Assembly: GCF_000422505.1 (NCBI RefSeq)
Contig: NZ_AULX01000035.1
Span: 1 to 63,361 of the forward strand
Direction of reading: 5' to 3'
Source of the DNA: Paenibacillus pinihumi DSM 23905 = JCM 16419
Lineage (GTDB): Bacteria > Bacillota > Bacilli > Paenibacillales > Paenibacillaceae
DNA: 63,361 nucleotides
Part shown: positions 9,784 through 18,152 of the stretch, piece after piece
Position numbering within the stretch: the first letter of the stretch is position 1
How the letters are laid out: each line of letters begins with the position of its first letter
Notes under the pieces: model-generated
Told to the model about the DNA's origin: nothing
Seen by the model: the letters and a program-made list of their open reading frames with translations, nothing else
The model's database searches: none
Program-made: the position numbers and the translations under genes

Positions 9784-10770
9784 CTACATATCCAATCCGT
9801 AGTCACTGCAAATATTCGCCATTGCAACAACAACTTTACGTTTTCCTTTGTACGGCTCCCTTGCATGTCCAATAAGCATATTATCCAGCATCATAATATC
9901 TCCCTCTTGCCATGGCAATTTAACTGTATGCTGATCGTAAACACCTCGAATTTCCTGCAGTATGGACTCTTCGATTGGCGTACCGTCTCCGTAGTAAACA
10001 TGACGAGGCAAGTTTTCTTCCTTCAGATAGCTTAGCATGAAATCACGGATATCCTCTGGAAGGCTGGTGTAATGAAACAGATGTGCCTGATTGAACCAAA
10101 GCATTTCTCCAGTCTCAGGATGCTTGGCGATAGCAGAACGAACCGCTTTGGTACGGACACGGTCGTTATCAAGCCATTCCAGCTCCAATCCGGCTTTAGC
10201 GCAATATTCAGCTACATATGCTTTATCATCAGATTGAAAGACTGTCTGCCATGGAAGATCAATTTTGCCTCCCAAATTGCGGACGTACATGACTTTTTTC
10301 TCTTTAAATCTGGAAATTATAGAAGGATCAAGGTTGTTATAAATAACCCTTGAATCGGCGATTGGTGTCTCACCACCCTCATCCGCATTATGGACGCAGT
10401 GAAACCAGATCAACCTTGGCCATTGATGAGAGTAGGAGTTCTCATTGTGCATCGGGATATGCTGGTCATTCGGATATTCAGTAGATGTATAAATTTGCCC
10501 CTGCACCTCGCTGCGCGGTGTGGAGCGCTCATTATAGGATTCAAGACGATCTACAAATACAGATGTGAATTTTTCAAATAATTCCAGTGATGGAACAGGG
10601 AAGTCGCGGAATAGAATACCGCCTTCATTGCGAAGATAGTTAGCAATCAAATCCCGATTTTGATGGGCATATTCCATAATGTCAGTTGTAGAGTCTGGTG
10701 TAATGATGACAGGTAACGTTCTCGCCTTTGGAGATATGCTGTTTTGAAGTTCGCTAAAGTTCTTAGACAA
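9784..10770 (-). CDS. SyrP-like Fe(II)/2-oxoglutarate-dependent hydroxylase (TauD family)
   Basis: A 328-residue TauD/SyrP-type dioxygenase. The metal-binding triad is visible as His108-x-Glu110 (MHNEN) and His302 (LIGHAREP), with Arg311 or Arg304 placed to hold 2-oxoglutarate. GGETPIADSR (132-141) is a hallmark of the SyrP/AsnO branch, which beta-hydroxylates Asp or Asn for peptide synthetases. It lies between the free ACP and the NRPS whose first adenylation domain reads as Asn. The inferred role is therefore beta-hydroxylation of Asn, free or on the carrier domain. The start is a TTG at 10770 after GGGAGG, just past the ACP stop. It could also act on another substrate of the cluster; the regiochemistry is not visible in sequence. 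Confidence 0.9.
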   Translation of the reverse strand: MSKNFSELQNSISPKARTLPVIITPDSTTDIMEYAHQNRDLIANYLRNEGGILFRDFPVPSLELFEKFTSVFVDRLESYNERSTPRSEVQGQIYTSTEYPNDQHIPMHNENSYSHQWPRLIWFHCVHNADEGGETPIADSRVIYNNLDPSIISRFKEKKVMYVRNLGGKIDLPWQTVFQSDDKAYVAEYCAKAGLELEWLDNDRVRTKAVRSAIAKHPETGEMLWFNQAHLFHYTSLPEDIRDFMLSYLKEENLPRHVYYGDGTPIEESILQEIRGVYDQHTVKLPWQEGDIMMLDNMLIGHAREPYKGKRKVVVAMANICSDYGLDM

Positions 10771-10771
10771 A

Positions 10772-11071
10772 TTAGTTCGCCTCCCTGTTTAATTGTAGAG
10801 CCAGCTCACCCTGAATGAATCCGGCCATGGTTTCAATTGTACGGAAATGCTCGTGCAGCTCATCCTGGTCAATTGCACTTAAATCAATTTCAAATTCATC
10901 TTCTACTCCAAGAATCATTTCAAATTCATCGATAGAGCTAAGCGATAGCCGGTCAGCAAGCGACTCATCGTTTGTAATTCCAGATAACTCCTCCGCATTA
11001 TACTTTAATCGCTTAATAAGAATATTCTCTGTAATGATTTGTACAATTTTGTTCTTTTCCACAAACATCAT
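10772..11071 (-). CDS. Acyl carrier protein, free-standing
   Basis: A 99-residue acidic helical protein with the carrier-protein motif LSLSSIDEFEM, where Ser46 is the expected 4'-phosphopantetheine site, followed by EDEFEIDL typical of helix II of ACPs. The usual Asp before the Ser is a Ser here. It sits directly downstream of the fused KS-CLF gene, so it is most likely the carrier on which that protein extends its chain. Alternative starts exist: ATG at 11071 almost touches the AAGGGAG site, while ATG 11068 or GTG 11062 would be better spaced, so the first few residues are uncertain. Confidence 0.88.
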   Translation of the reverse strand: MMFVEKNKIVQIITENILIKRLKYNAEELSGITNDESLADRLSLSSIDEFEMILGVEDEFEIDLSAIDQDELHEHFRTIETMAGFIQGELALQLNREAN

Positions 11072-11092
11072 CTCCCTTAATTAAGATCATAA

Positions 11093-13363
11093 TCAGATCA
11101 TTTTCCTTAGCAATACTGCACCGGCCCCGCCGTTGATCGAATTGCCGACAATCATTATTTTCTCAGCCGCTTCCGGCAGATTAACATGTGGAAGCTGACC
11201 CGCTAATTTTTCTTCTCTGCGGTCTGACAACCAATGAGCTGCATAGCAGACATGTTGGAGCGTATGAACAGACAGCGCTATCCCCTCATGAAGCGTTGTG
11301 ACAGGCTTGTCTGTGAATATTTCCTGTAATGTGTGCCTGGTTTGTGCTGCAAGAGAACTGAACAACACCGCATCCACTTCTGCTGCTGTAGTATTACAGC
11401 GTTCAAGACATTGCAGGACTGCATTCCATACTGCTTTTCCTTCTTGTCCCACCTCCCCTCCAGATGAGAAACCGAAGCCGGAAATTTCAGCATATGCACC
11501 GGATGGAGGCAGCCCATCCTCCATTGCTTCCTGGATTGCAACCGTACAGGCCCCCTCTGCAAATGGAAAGCTGATAGAATCGGGCCTGCTTTCTAATGCA
11601 AGGTTCATCCACTCGGAAAATTCTTCTGCTGCCGCAACCAAGCAACGATTGACTCCCTTGTTCCCGTTAATCGCTTCAAATGCGTATGTTAGCGCATACA
11701 ATCCATCATTCCCGCCTGTCGTCAGCGAACTGCTGAACCCTTTCAGACTGAGCGCTTTGGACACAATGCCGGCTGTTGAATTTAATGCACCTTTGGGAAA
11801 ATTAATAGTAGTTGAGCCCCCCTTTTTATCCGTAAGAACGGCGCGATAGTATTCCATAATCGACTCCGCTTCTCCGAATGAAGTTCCAAACACCATACCA
11901 ATTGGCCTGTCACTCTCCATCTCCATCCAGTTGGTGTCTTTGATTGCAAGGTCAGCCGCCCCTAATGCAAAGTGTACAACCCGGTCCGCTCCGCGCTCAT
12001 TCAAGGAAGGATCATAATTTCTCAAATGAAAGGAGCAGCTCCCTTCAACGGCCATTGTCCCGATCCGCTCAAATGAAGCCCCACGATCAGCACCATATGA
12101 ATCGACCATGCCGATTCCTGTTATGTAAACTCGTTTGGTAAAAAAAGGGATATTATCATCATCTGTATTTTCGCTTTCCGGTTCCCATTTACGGGCAAGC
12201 AATACGGAGTTATGCCCACCCATTCCGGCGTTACTGGAGAGAAATGTAGTCGCTTGATCAAATGGAACAGGACCGGTTAATATATTGGCCCCGCCAAGGC
12301 CGTCCCGGACTTGTCTGGTGTTAGCTGTTCCCGGTAAATATCCTTTTTGTAGAGCTAATAGTGAAAACACGAGCTCCGTCGAGGCTGCTGCCCCAAGCAT
12401 ATGGCCCACATGTCCCTTGAACGAGCTAATAGGCAGCTCAGGGAAACGTGTATCGCCGATAGCTGCTCGAATGCCTGAAAGCTCTGAATGGTCATTAAGC
12501 TTGGTTCCCGTTCCATGAGCATTCAAATAGTCAATCCTTTCTGCATCCGTGCCCCCGTCCTGCAAGGCCATCCTGATGGCATCCCGAATTCCATCACCAC
12601 CTGGTGCCGGGGCCGTCGCATGGTAAGCATCGTTGGACAACCCGTACCCAAGCAATTCAGCATAAATGTTCGCTCCCCTTTCCAGCGCGCTTTGAAGAGA
12701 TTCCAACACGACAATGGATGACCCTTCTCCCAAAGATAAACCGAATAATTCTCCAAAGGGCGTGCAAGGGTTGGGATTTAAAGCTCTTACCTGATTAAAG
12801 CCGATCATTGTCCATTTTTGTAGTACATCAGCCCCGCCTGCAAGCATGATATCTGTATACCCCTTTGCGATTAGCTCCGCGGCGAAACCTATTGCGCTTC
12901 CGCTGGCAGAGCAGGCACTATTAAAAGTTGTAACCGGGCCCGTAAGCCCCAGATGCTGCGCTGCGGTATCTGCCTGCTCATATACCGGACTTTGGGCAAT
13001 CAACGCATTTGTGCTTTCAAACACTCCTTCAACAATAGCATTCTCCAATGTGTTCCCGCCGCAACAAGTTCCCAGAGCCAGTCCTGCTCTGAGTGTCTGA
13101 ATCTGACCAAGTTCCAGACCGCTGTTGTTAATTGCTGATTCCGCCGCAGCTACTACAAAATGGACACACGTATCATACGCTCTTTCATCCGGCTTCAGGC
13201 TCACCTCCGCAGCGACAGAACATCCCATACCCGATGTATCAAAACGTGTCACTTCCCGAATTGAGCTCTCGTTCTCATATATCCGCCGCTCTATAGCTTC
13301 AAGAGTATTGCCGAGTCCGCTTATTACACCAATTCCGGTTATTACAACCCGTCTTCCATTCAT
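11093..13363 (-). CDS. Fused ketosynthase and chain-length-factor-like protein (KS-CLF)
   Basis: A 756-residue protein made of two FabF-like halves in one chain. The first half (1-395) is a complete condensing enzyme: Cys151 in NSACSAS, His283 in NAHGTGT, Lys316 and His321 in FKGHVGHMLGAA. The second half (about 410-756) begins again with RVYITGIGMV but is degenerate. The aligned active-site position is Gly551 (TTGGNDG), there is no HGTGT equivalent, and the C-terminal GGAGAVLL segment survives. This matches the KS-alpha/chain-length-factor pairing of type II PKSs, normally two separate genes. With the ACP beside it, it probably builds a polyketide acyl chain. No ketoreductase or dehydratase is visible in the window, so reduction state cannot be predicted. 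The ATG at 13363 follows GGGAGAGG. Confidence 0.93.
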   Translation of the reverse strand: MNGRRVVITGIGVISGLGNTLEAIERRIYENESSIREVTRFDTSGMGCSVAAEVSLKPDERAYDTCVHFVVAAAESAINNSGLELGQIQTLRAGLALGTCCGGNTLENAIVEGVFESTNALIAQSPVYEQADTAAQHLGLTGPVTTFNSACSASGSAIGFAAELIAKGYTDIMLAGGADVLQKWTMIGFNQVRALNPNPCTPFGELFGLSLGEGSSIVVLESLQSALERGANIYAELLGYGLSNDAYHATAPAPGGDGIRDAIRMALQDGGTDAERIDYLNAHGTGTKLNDHSELSGIRAAIGDTRFPELPISSFKGHVGHMLGAAASTELVFSLLALQKGYLPGTANTRQVRDGLGGANILTGPVPFDQATTFLSSNAGMGGHNSVLLARKWEPESENTDDDNIPFFTKRVYITGIGMVDSYGADRGASFERIGTMAVEGSCSFHLRNYDPSLNERGADRVVHFALGAADLAIKDTNWMEMESDRPIGMVFGTSFGEAESIMEYYRAVLTDKKGGSTTINFPKGALNSTAGIVSKALSLKGFSSSLTTGGNDGLYALTYAFEAINGNKGVNRCLVAAAEEFSEWMNLALESRPDSISFPFAEGACTVAIQEAMEDGLPPSGAYAEISGFGFSSGGEVGQEGKAVWNAVLQCLERCNTTAAEVDAVLFSSLAAQTRHTLQEIFTDKPVTTLHEGIALSVHTLQHVCYAAHWLSDRREEKLAGQLPHVNLPEAAEKIMIVGNSINGGAGAVLLRKMI

Positions 13364-13422
13364 TCAGACCTCTCCCAAACCTAGAATCTTAAGCCTGCTT
13401 TTTTTACTGCTTCTGCCCTTGT

Positions 13423-15219
13423 CTACAACGCGACTTCACTGCGGCAAAGTTTCTCGTAAAGCTCACATTCCTGTAACAGCTCATCATGTTTGCCCTCAGC
13501 AATAATAGTACCTTTATCCATGACAACGATGCGGTCTGCATTCCTTATCGTGTTCATACGATGTGCAATCATAATCATTGCCCTGTCCTTGGATAGCTTC
13601 TGGAGGGATTTCTCCAGATAGTTCTCCATCTCGTTATCTAGTGCAGAAGTAGATTCATCCATAATAAGGAGCTTCGTGTCTCGCAAAATGGCTCGTGCAA
13701 TAGCCAGACGCTGAACTTCTCCACCTGACAGGGTGCTGCTTGCCTCTGACAGCGGAGTATTATAGCCATCAGACAGTTTACCTATGAAATGCTCTACACC
13801 TGCCATTTCCGCAGCCCAAATGAGTTGCTTTTCCGTTACCCCGGATAGGCCAATCGTGATGTTGTCACGAATAGTTCCGGTAAACATAAAGGATGTTTGA
13901 GGTACATACCCGACTTTGGACCAAGCTTCATCAAGCCCCCCAGATACAAGCTTACCGTTTATATGAATCGAACCGTCATCCGGCTCCAGCAAGCCGCAGC
14001 ATAGTTTAGCCAGTGTGGATTTTCCCGAGCCGCTCATTCCAACGATAGCAACTGTCTCCCCGGGCTTGATAGAGAATTGAATCTCATGAAGAACACGCCT
14101 CTCATTCCCTTCCTCGTCACGATAGCTGAAAGAGACGTCGTTCAGGCTGAGTACCGACCACTCTGTATCCGGTTTCAGTTTGACTGGCATTCCTTCCGCC
14201 TGTTTAGGAAGCTCATTCTCCCATCCGATCAATGTATGTACCCGGTCTGAGGCTCCTAGTCCCTGCTGGATATGGCTGAGCGTTCTAGATATATTTGAGA
14301 AAGGAACTTGAATCCGAATCAGCAAATAAATGAAAGAAAGTATCGTCCCGACTGTCATTTCCCCACGTAATACAGCTAAACAAACGAAATAGACAACTGA
14401 AATAATTATGGCATTAATGATAAGATCCATAAGCTGGTACATTGTGGTCGTGACCATGTCGCGTTTGAGCATATCTTTGTTCTGTTGTTTTTTCTTCTCC
14501 AGAAAGCTTTGTTCGAACATCTCATTCAGTCCATACGCCCGAATGACCGGCATTCCCTGAAAGATCTCCTGCAATGATTCCCTTGCGTCTGCCTCCCGCT
14601 TCTGAATACGCTGAGACAACGTTCGAATCGTCCGGTCGAACAATCGGCCAATCGTGAAAATCAGCGGCCCGCTTAGCAGCGCAACAAGCGCCAAATAGAC
14701 ATTGAAACTACTCAAATATAAAAAGCTAAAAATAATGAGCAGCATATCCTTACTTAAATCGAACACTGCATTTCCAATGGATGCCGCTTCTGGTACATCA
14801 CGGGTCACTCTGGATACTAGATCGGCTGAATGCATAGACTGAAGCCGCTTGAGCGGCATCCAGTTAATACGGGAAAATAAATGAACCGCCATATCCCGGA
14901 TCATATATTGCTGAACCAGACCCTTCAACAACCCCTGTACAGCCACCAGGACGACAACACCCGCTACTACCAAAAGAGATTGCTTGATAAAAGCTGTAAT
15001 CCCATCGAGGTTCTTATCATTGATATTGTCGATAAAGACTTTTTGAGCATTGGCAATGTAGAGCTCAAAATAAATATCAACCCCTACAAGCAGCAGCCCA
15101 ATGGTCATGGCGAGCCAATATTTCTTTGCGTAGCCGAGGACTCGGACAAATCTGAAAACATCATTGTCCACCCAACGACGGAACCTGTTCTTCGAAGGAG
15201 TTACCACTGTCTCACTCAT
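13423..15219 (-). CDS. Half-ABC exporter (TMD-NBD), second of a pair
   Basis: A type IV (MsbA/LmrA-like) half transporter. A membrane domain with about six helices fills roughly residues 25-320. The ATPase domain has Walker A GMSGSGKST, signature LSGGEVQR, Walker B LLIMDEST and the switch IAHR. An in-frame ATG exists 21 bases further upstream. The ATG at 15219 is preferred because it overlaps the stop of the preceding transporter (ATGA) and follows GGAGGTGACAGC, giving 598 residues. The two transporters are translationally coupled and probably form a heterodimer. Placed inside the PKS/NRPS operon, it most likely exports the product or gives self-resistance. Confidence 0.93.
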   Translation of the reverse strand: MSETVVTPSKNRFRRWVDNDVFRFVRVLGYAKKYWLAMTIGLLLVGVDIYFELYIANAQKVFIDNINDKNLDGITAFIKQSLLVVAGVVVLVAVQGLLKGLVQQYMIRDMAVHLFSRINWMPLKRLQSMHSADLVSRVTRDVPEAASIGNAVFDLSKDMLLIIFSFLYLSSFNVYLALVALLSGPLIFTIGRLFDRTIRTLSQRIQKREADARESLQEIFQGMPVIRAYGLNEMFEQSFLEKKKQQNKDMLKRDMVTTTMYQLMDLIINAIIISVVYFVCLAVLRGEMTVGTILSFIYLLIRIQVPFSNISRTLSHIQQGLGASDRVHTLIGWENELPKQAEGMPVKLKPDTEWSVLSLNDVSFSYRDEEGNERRVLHEIQFSIKPGETVAIVGMSGSGKSTLAKLCCGLLEPDDGSIHINGKLVSGGLDEAWSKVGYVPQTSFMFTGTIRDNITIGLSGVTEKQLIWAAEMAGVEHFIGKLSDGYNTPLSEASSTLSGGEVQRLAIARAILRDTKLLIMDESTSALDNEMENYLEKSLQKLSKDRAMIMIAHRMNTIRNADRIVVMDKGTIIAEGKHDELLQECELYEKLCRSEVAL

Positions 15220-17018
15220 GCTGTCACCTCCGATTCCCACTCTTCATGGTCGCGGCCGTTGCTTCTGTACATCTGGAAATAACGCTGTCCAAGCATCATT
15301 AATTCCTGATGGGTTCCCTCTTCCAAGATTCTGCCTTCCTCCATATAGATGATCTTGTCAGCATTAATAATGGTAGACAGGCGATGCGCAATAATGAGGC
15401 AGGTTTTATTATTCATCAGCCGGTTAATCGCCTGCTGAATCACGAATTGATTCTCATTGTCCAGTGCCGAAGTAGGCTCATCGAGAAGTAATATGTCCGG
15501 ATTACGCAAAAAAGCTCTTGCAATTGCAACCCGCTGTCGCTCGCCGCCAGACAAGGTCTGGCCCCGCTCGCCAATGATAGAATCATAGCCAAGAGGAAGA
15601 TTCATAATCACTTCGTGAATGTTTGCAGCTTTAGCTGCTTCAATGACATCCTCTTTTGAAGCTTGGGCGTTTCCGTAATGAATGTTGTCATATACCGTAC
15701 CGTGAAAAAGAAACGGGGTCTGTGACACAAGAGCAAGTTTACTCCGCCAGTTTTCGGCATTCAGGGCCGTACAATCAATACCATTCCACCGGACAGAACC
15801 GGAAGAAGGCTCATAATATTTCATTAACAGCTTGAACAATGTTGATTTCCCTGAACCGCTGGGACCAACGATTGCAACCGTCTGGTCTTTGGCAATCGTA
15901 AAACTGACGTTCCTGAGCACTTCCTCTCCTTCATCTTCATAGCTGAAACTTACCTTTTCCATGCTTAAGTCCATCTTTCGGGTCGATTCCTGCGCATTGG
16001 TAATTTCGGCTATCTGCGCACCTTCCTTCTTCTCATCCGGCAGATCCATAATCTCAAATACACGCTTCGCCTGGGAAATGCTCCATTGAAGTGCGTTCCA
16101 GGTTCCGAACAGGTTAAGCATGGGACCGATCAGCAAGTTACTTGCTGCCAGAAAGGCCGCCACTGCCCCCACTTCCATCTCATTGCTGTAAACTAAAAAA
16201 CCGCCATATCCAAGAATAAAAATAATAGACAAAAAAGGAACTACTGAATTTACAGACCCAGTAAAAGATTCAATAGATAGCGTTTTCATACGAGTGCGAA
16301 CATATTGGCTAAACCGGGCAGAAAAACGGTTGTTCATTTCTTCCTGCAACTGATAACTGCGGACGACTTCTCCGCCCTGTACTGCTTCCTGGGCAATACC
16401 GTCCTTTTCAGCAGACAATCGATTTTGCTTGTCAAAAAATTTGCGGCTTATCTTCGAAAACGGCAACAACAGAAGAGGAATGATTGCGGCCATAACAAGG
16501 CTCCCAATCGTCAATTTGACACTTAAAAAGCATAAATAAGACAAAATAGCAATTACTTTTGTGGTATCTGCGATTAAACCGATCAGCCGATGGTTAATAC
16601 CTGCTTGAGCAACACTCGCCGACTCCAACACTCTAGCGATTTTGTCACTCGTGTGATATTTGTCGAAGCTTCCCAACTGAATGTCCGAAAATTTGCGAAG
16701 CATCGCTCCCTGAAGTTGCAATCTGGAATTATTATCTAATTTACTCCCCAAATAAGTACGAACCATAATAACACATGACATGAAAAACGTAATAAATGAC
16801 ATGAACACCACGGCTTGAATCAGTGCGCGATATTCGCTATTGACCATGCCGCTAACGATAACCTGGTACATATTAGCAAATGCGACAGATAAGGCTGCTT
16901 CAAACAAAATAGCGACAGCTATAAGCAGATAAAAAGCAAGATACGGCCTCCCCATACGCAACATCCGCATAAAGGTACGGGAAGGGGAATACTGATGTAA
17001 ATTGGCTTGTTCGTCCAA
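15216..17018 (-). CDS. Half-ABC exporter (TMD-NBD), first of a pair
   Basis: A 600-residue half transporter with about six membrane helices (roughly 25-310) and an ATPase domain with Walker A GPSGSGKST, signature LSGGERQR, Walker B ILLLDEPTS and switch IAHR. It starts at a TTG at 17018 seven bases after AAAGGTGGG. Its stop overlaps the start of its partner by four bases. Both ATPase halves keep the catalytic Glu after Walker B, so neither site looks dead. Its role is inferred as export of the cluster product. It could also be a resistance pump for a related compound. Confidence 0.93.
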   Translation of the reverse strand: MDEQANLHQYSPSRTFMRMLRMGRPYLAFYLLIAVAILFEAALSVAFANMYQVIVSGMVNSEYRALIQAVVFMSFITFFMSCVIMVRTYLGSKLDNNSRLQLQGAMLRKFSDIQLGSFDKYHTSDKIARVLESASVAQAGINHRLIGLIADTTKVIAILSYLCFLSVKLTIGSLVMAAIIPLLLLPFSKISRKFFDKQNRLSAEKDGIAQEAVQGGEVVRSYQLQEEMNNRFSARFSQYVRTRMKTLSIESFTGSVNSVVPFLSIIFILGYGGFLVYSNEMEVGAVAAFLAASNLLIGPMLNLFGTWNALQWSISQAKRVFEIMDLPDEKKEGAQIAEITNAQESTRKMDLSMEKVSFSYEDEGEEVLRNVSFTIAKDQTVAIVGPSGSGKSTLFKLLMKYYEPSSGSVRWNGIDCTALNAENWRSKLALVSQTPFLFHGTVYDNIHYGNAQASKEDVIEAAKAANIHEVIMNLPLGYDSIIGERGQTLSGGERQRVAIARAFLRNPDILLLDEPTSALDNENQFVIQQAINRLMNNKTCLIIAHRLSTIINADKIIYMEEGRILEEGTHQELMMLGQRYFQMYRSNGRDHEEWESEVTA

Positions 17019-17082
17019 TTACTTCCCACCTTTCATTAGATAGATTCCTTATCTTCACGGTTCTGTACGGCTAAATATCTGT

Positions 17083-17802
17083 CTATGCATATTTGTTGTA
17101 AAAGTGATTTAGGCGAGATTGGATGATTTGGATGATTTCCAGGGAATGCTCCCGAATAAAGAAATGGTCGCCCCCTAGCGTATTTATGTTAAAATGATCT
17201 GTAGTGTAGGTCCGCCATTCGGGGAGTTTTGCTTGATCAAGCGTTTGATCGCCATCTCCGTTCAGAACTTGGATAGGGCATGACACGGGACGAATGTCCA
17301 AGGCAGGTGTATAAGAAGCGAGCAGTTTGAAGTCACTCCGGATAATAGGAAGAAACTGCTCCAAAAGCATAGGGTCTTCGAAAATTTCTTCTCTCATTCC
17401 TCCATATAAAACGAGCTCTTGCAACAATTTGTCATCTGGTAACAGGTGAAGATTGCGCTGCCGCCGCAAATGCGGAGGTTCGGTTGCTGAGATGACCAGC
17501 ATATCGGCCTGACGATTCGCCTCGGATGCCAGACGCAGAACAGTCTCATAAGCCAGCAATCCCCCCATGCTGTGTCCGAATAGAATAAATCTTCCATCCT
17601 TCAGCCTGGAACGAATGCTTTGTACAATGTCCTGCACAGCTTCTTCAAAATTACTGTAGCACGGCTCTCCCATTCTTGCCCCATGGCCAGCCAACTCAAT
17701 CGGGACAACCTCAACGGATGCATCCACAACCCGGATCCACGGATAGTAAACGCTTGCTGAACCACCTGCATGATTGAGACAAAAAAGCATTGTCTTCGAC
17801 AT
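17083..17802 (-). CDS. Type II thioesterase
   Basis: A 239-residue alpha/beta hydrolase of the external thioesterase family (GrsT/SrfAD-like) that removes misprimed acyl groups from carrier domains. Visible features: the N-terminal CLNHAGGSA, nucleophile Ser78 in GHSMGG, an Asp in LNGDGDQTL near residue 184, and a His in GGDHFFI near residue 212. It is the first gene of the biosynthetic operon and lies 64 bases before the exporter pair. No thioesterase domain is fused to the NRPS, so product release must be encoded beyond the left edge. Confidence 0.93.
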   Translation of the reverse strand: MSKTMLFCLNHAGGSASVYYPWIRVVDASVEVVPIELAGHGARMGEPCYSNFEEAVQDIVQSIRSRLKDGRFILFGHSMGGLLAYETVLRLASEANRQADMLVISATEPPHLRRQRNLHLLPDDKLLQELVLYGGMREEIFEDPMLLEQFLPIIRSDFKLLASYTPALDIRPVSCPIQVLNGDGDQTLDQAKLPEWRTYTTDHFNINTLGGDHFFIREHSLEIIQIIQSRLNHFYNKYA

Positions 17803-17923
17803 GGATACACCTCAACTTCAAAAGGATAATAAATTTATCATATTCCAGAAAAAGTCCATATTATATAAAAATACGGTTAATAATCTTAAATTAAAATAAA
17901 AAACATAAAAAAGTTATATTACC

Positions 17924-17952
17924 AGTATCAACCATGTAATTAGTTTTGTCAA
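17924..17952 (-). promoter_or_regulatory. SigA-type promoter of the PKS/NRPS operon
   Basis: Read on the minus strand there is a perfect TTGACA (17952-17947), a 17-base spacer and GATACT (17929-17924), about 115 bases before the thioesterase ATG. A second candidate has a perfect TATAAT at 17865-17860 behind a weak TTAAGA. The 17803-18078 stretch is strongly AT-rich and holds no gene. With the terminator at 18079-18128 it accounts for the whole gap between the thioesterase and the sugar-binding protein. Confidence 0.6.
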
Positions 17953-18078
17953 CTTAAATTGCCTTGTAAAATCCAATAATATGTCGGTTGATAGAACTTG
18001 ATGCAAACGGACGTTTTTTACCAGATAAATACAGGACATGAGATGCTAGTTTTCGACAATTTCCTTAGGTTTTCCGGG

Positions 18079-18128
18079 AAAAACAAGGCCCTCCTGCAAT
18101 CAACTTTCGACCTGCAGGAAAGCCCCTT
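18079..18128 (-). terminator. Rho-independent terminator of the sugar operon
   Basis: On the minus strand a stem with core TCCTGCA/TGCAGGA, extended by G-C and wobble pairs to about 14 pairs, is followed by GTTTTT. It lies 25 bases after the stop of the last operon gene and separates the operon from the biosynthetic cluster promoter. Confidence 0.75.
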
Positions 18129-18152
18129 TCTCATCAACTATCCTTCCATCTT

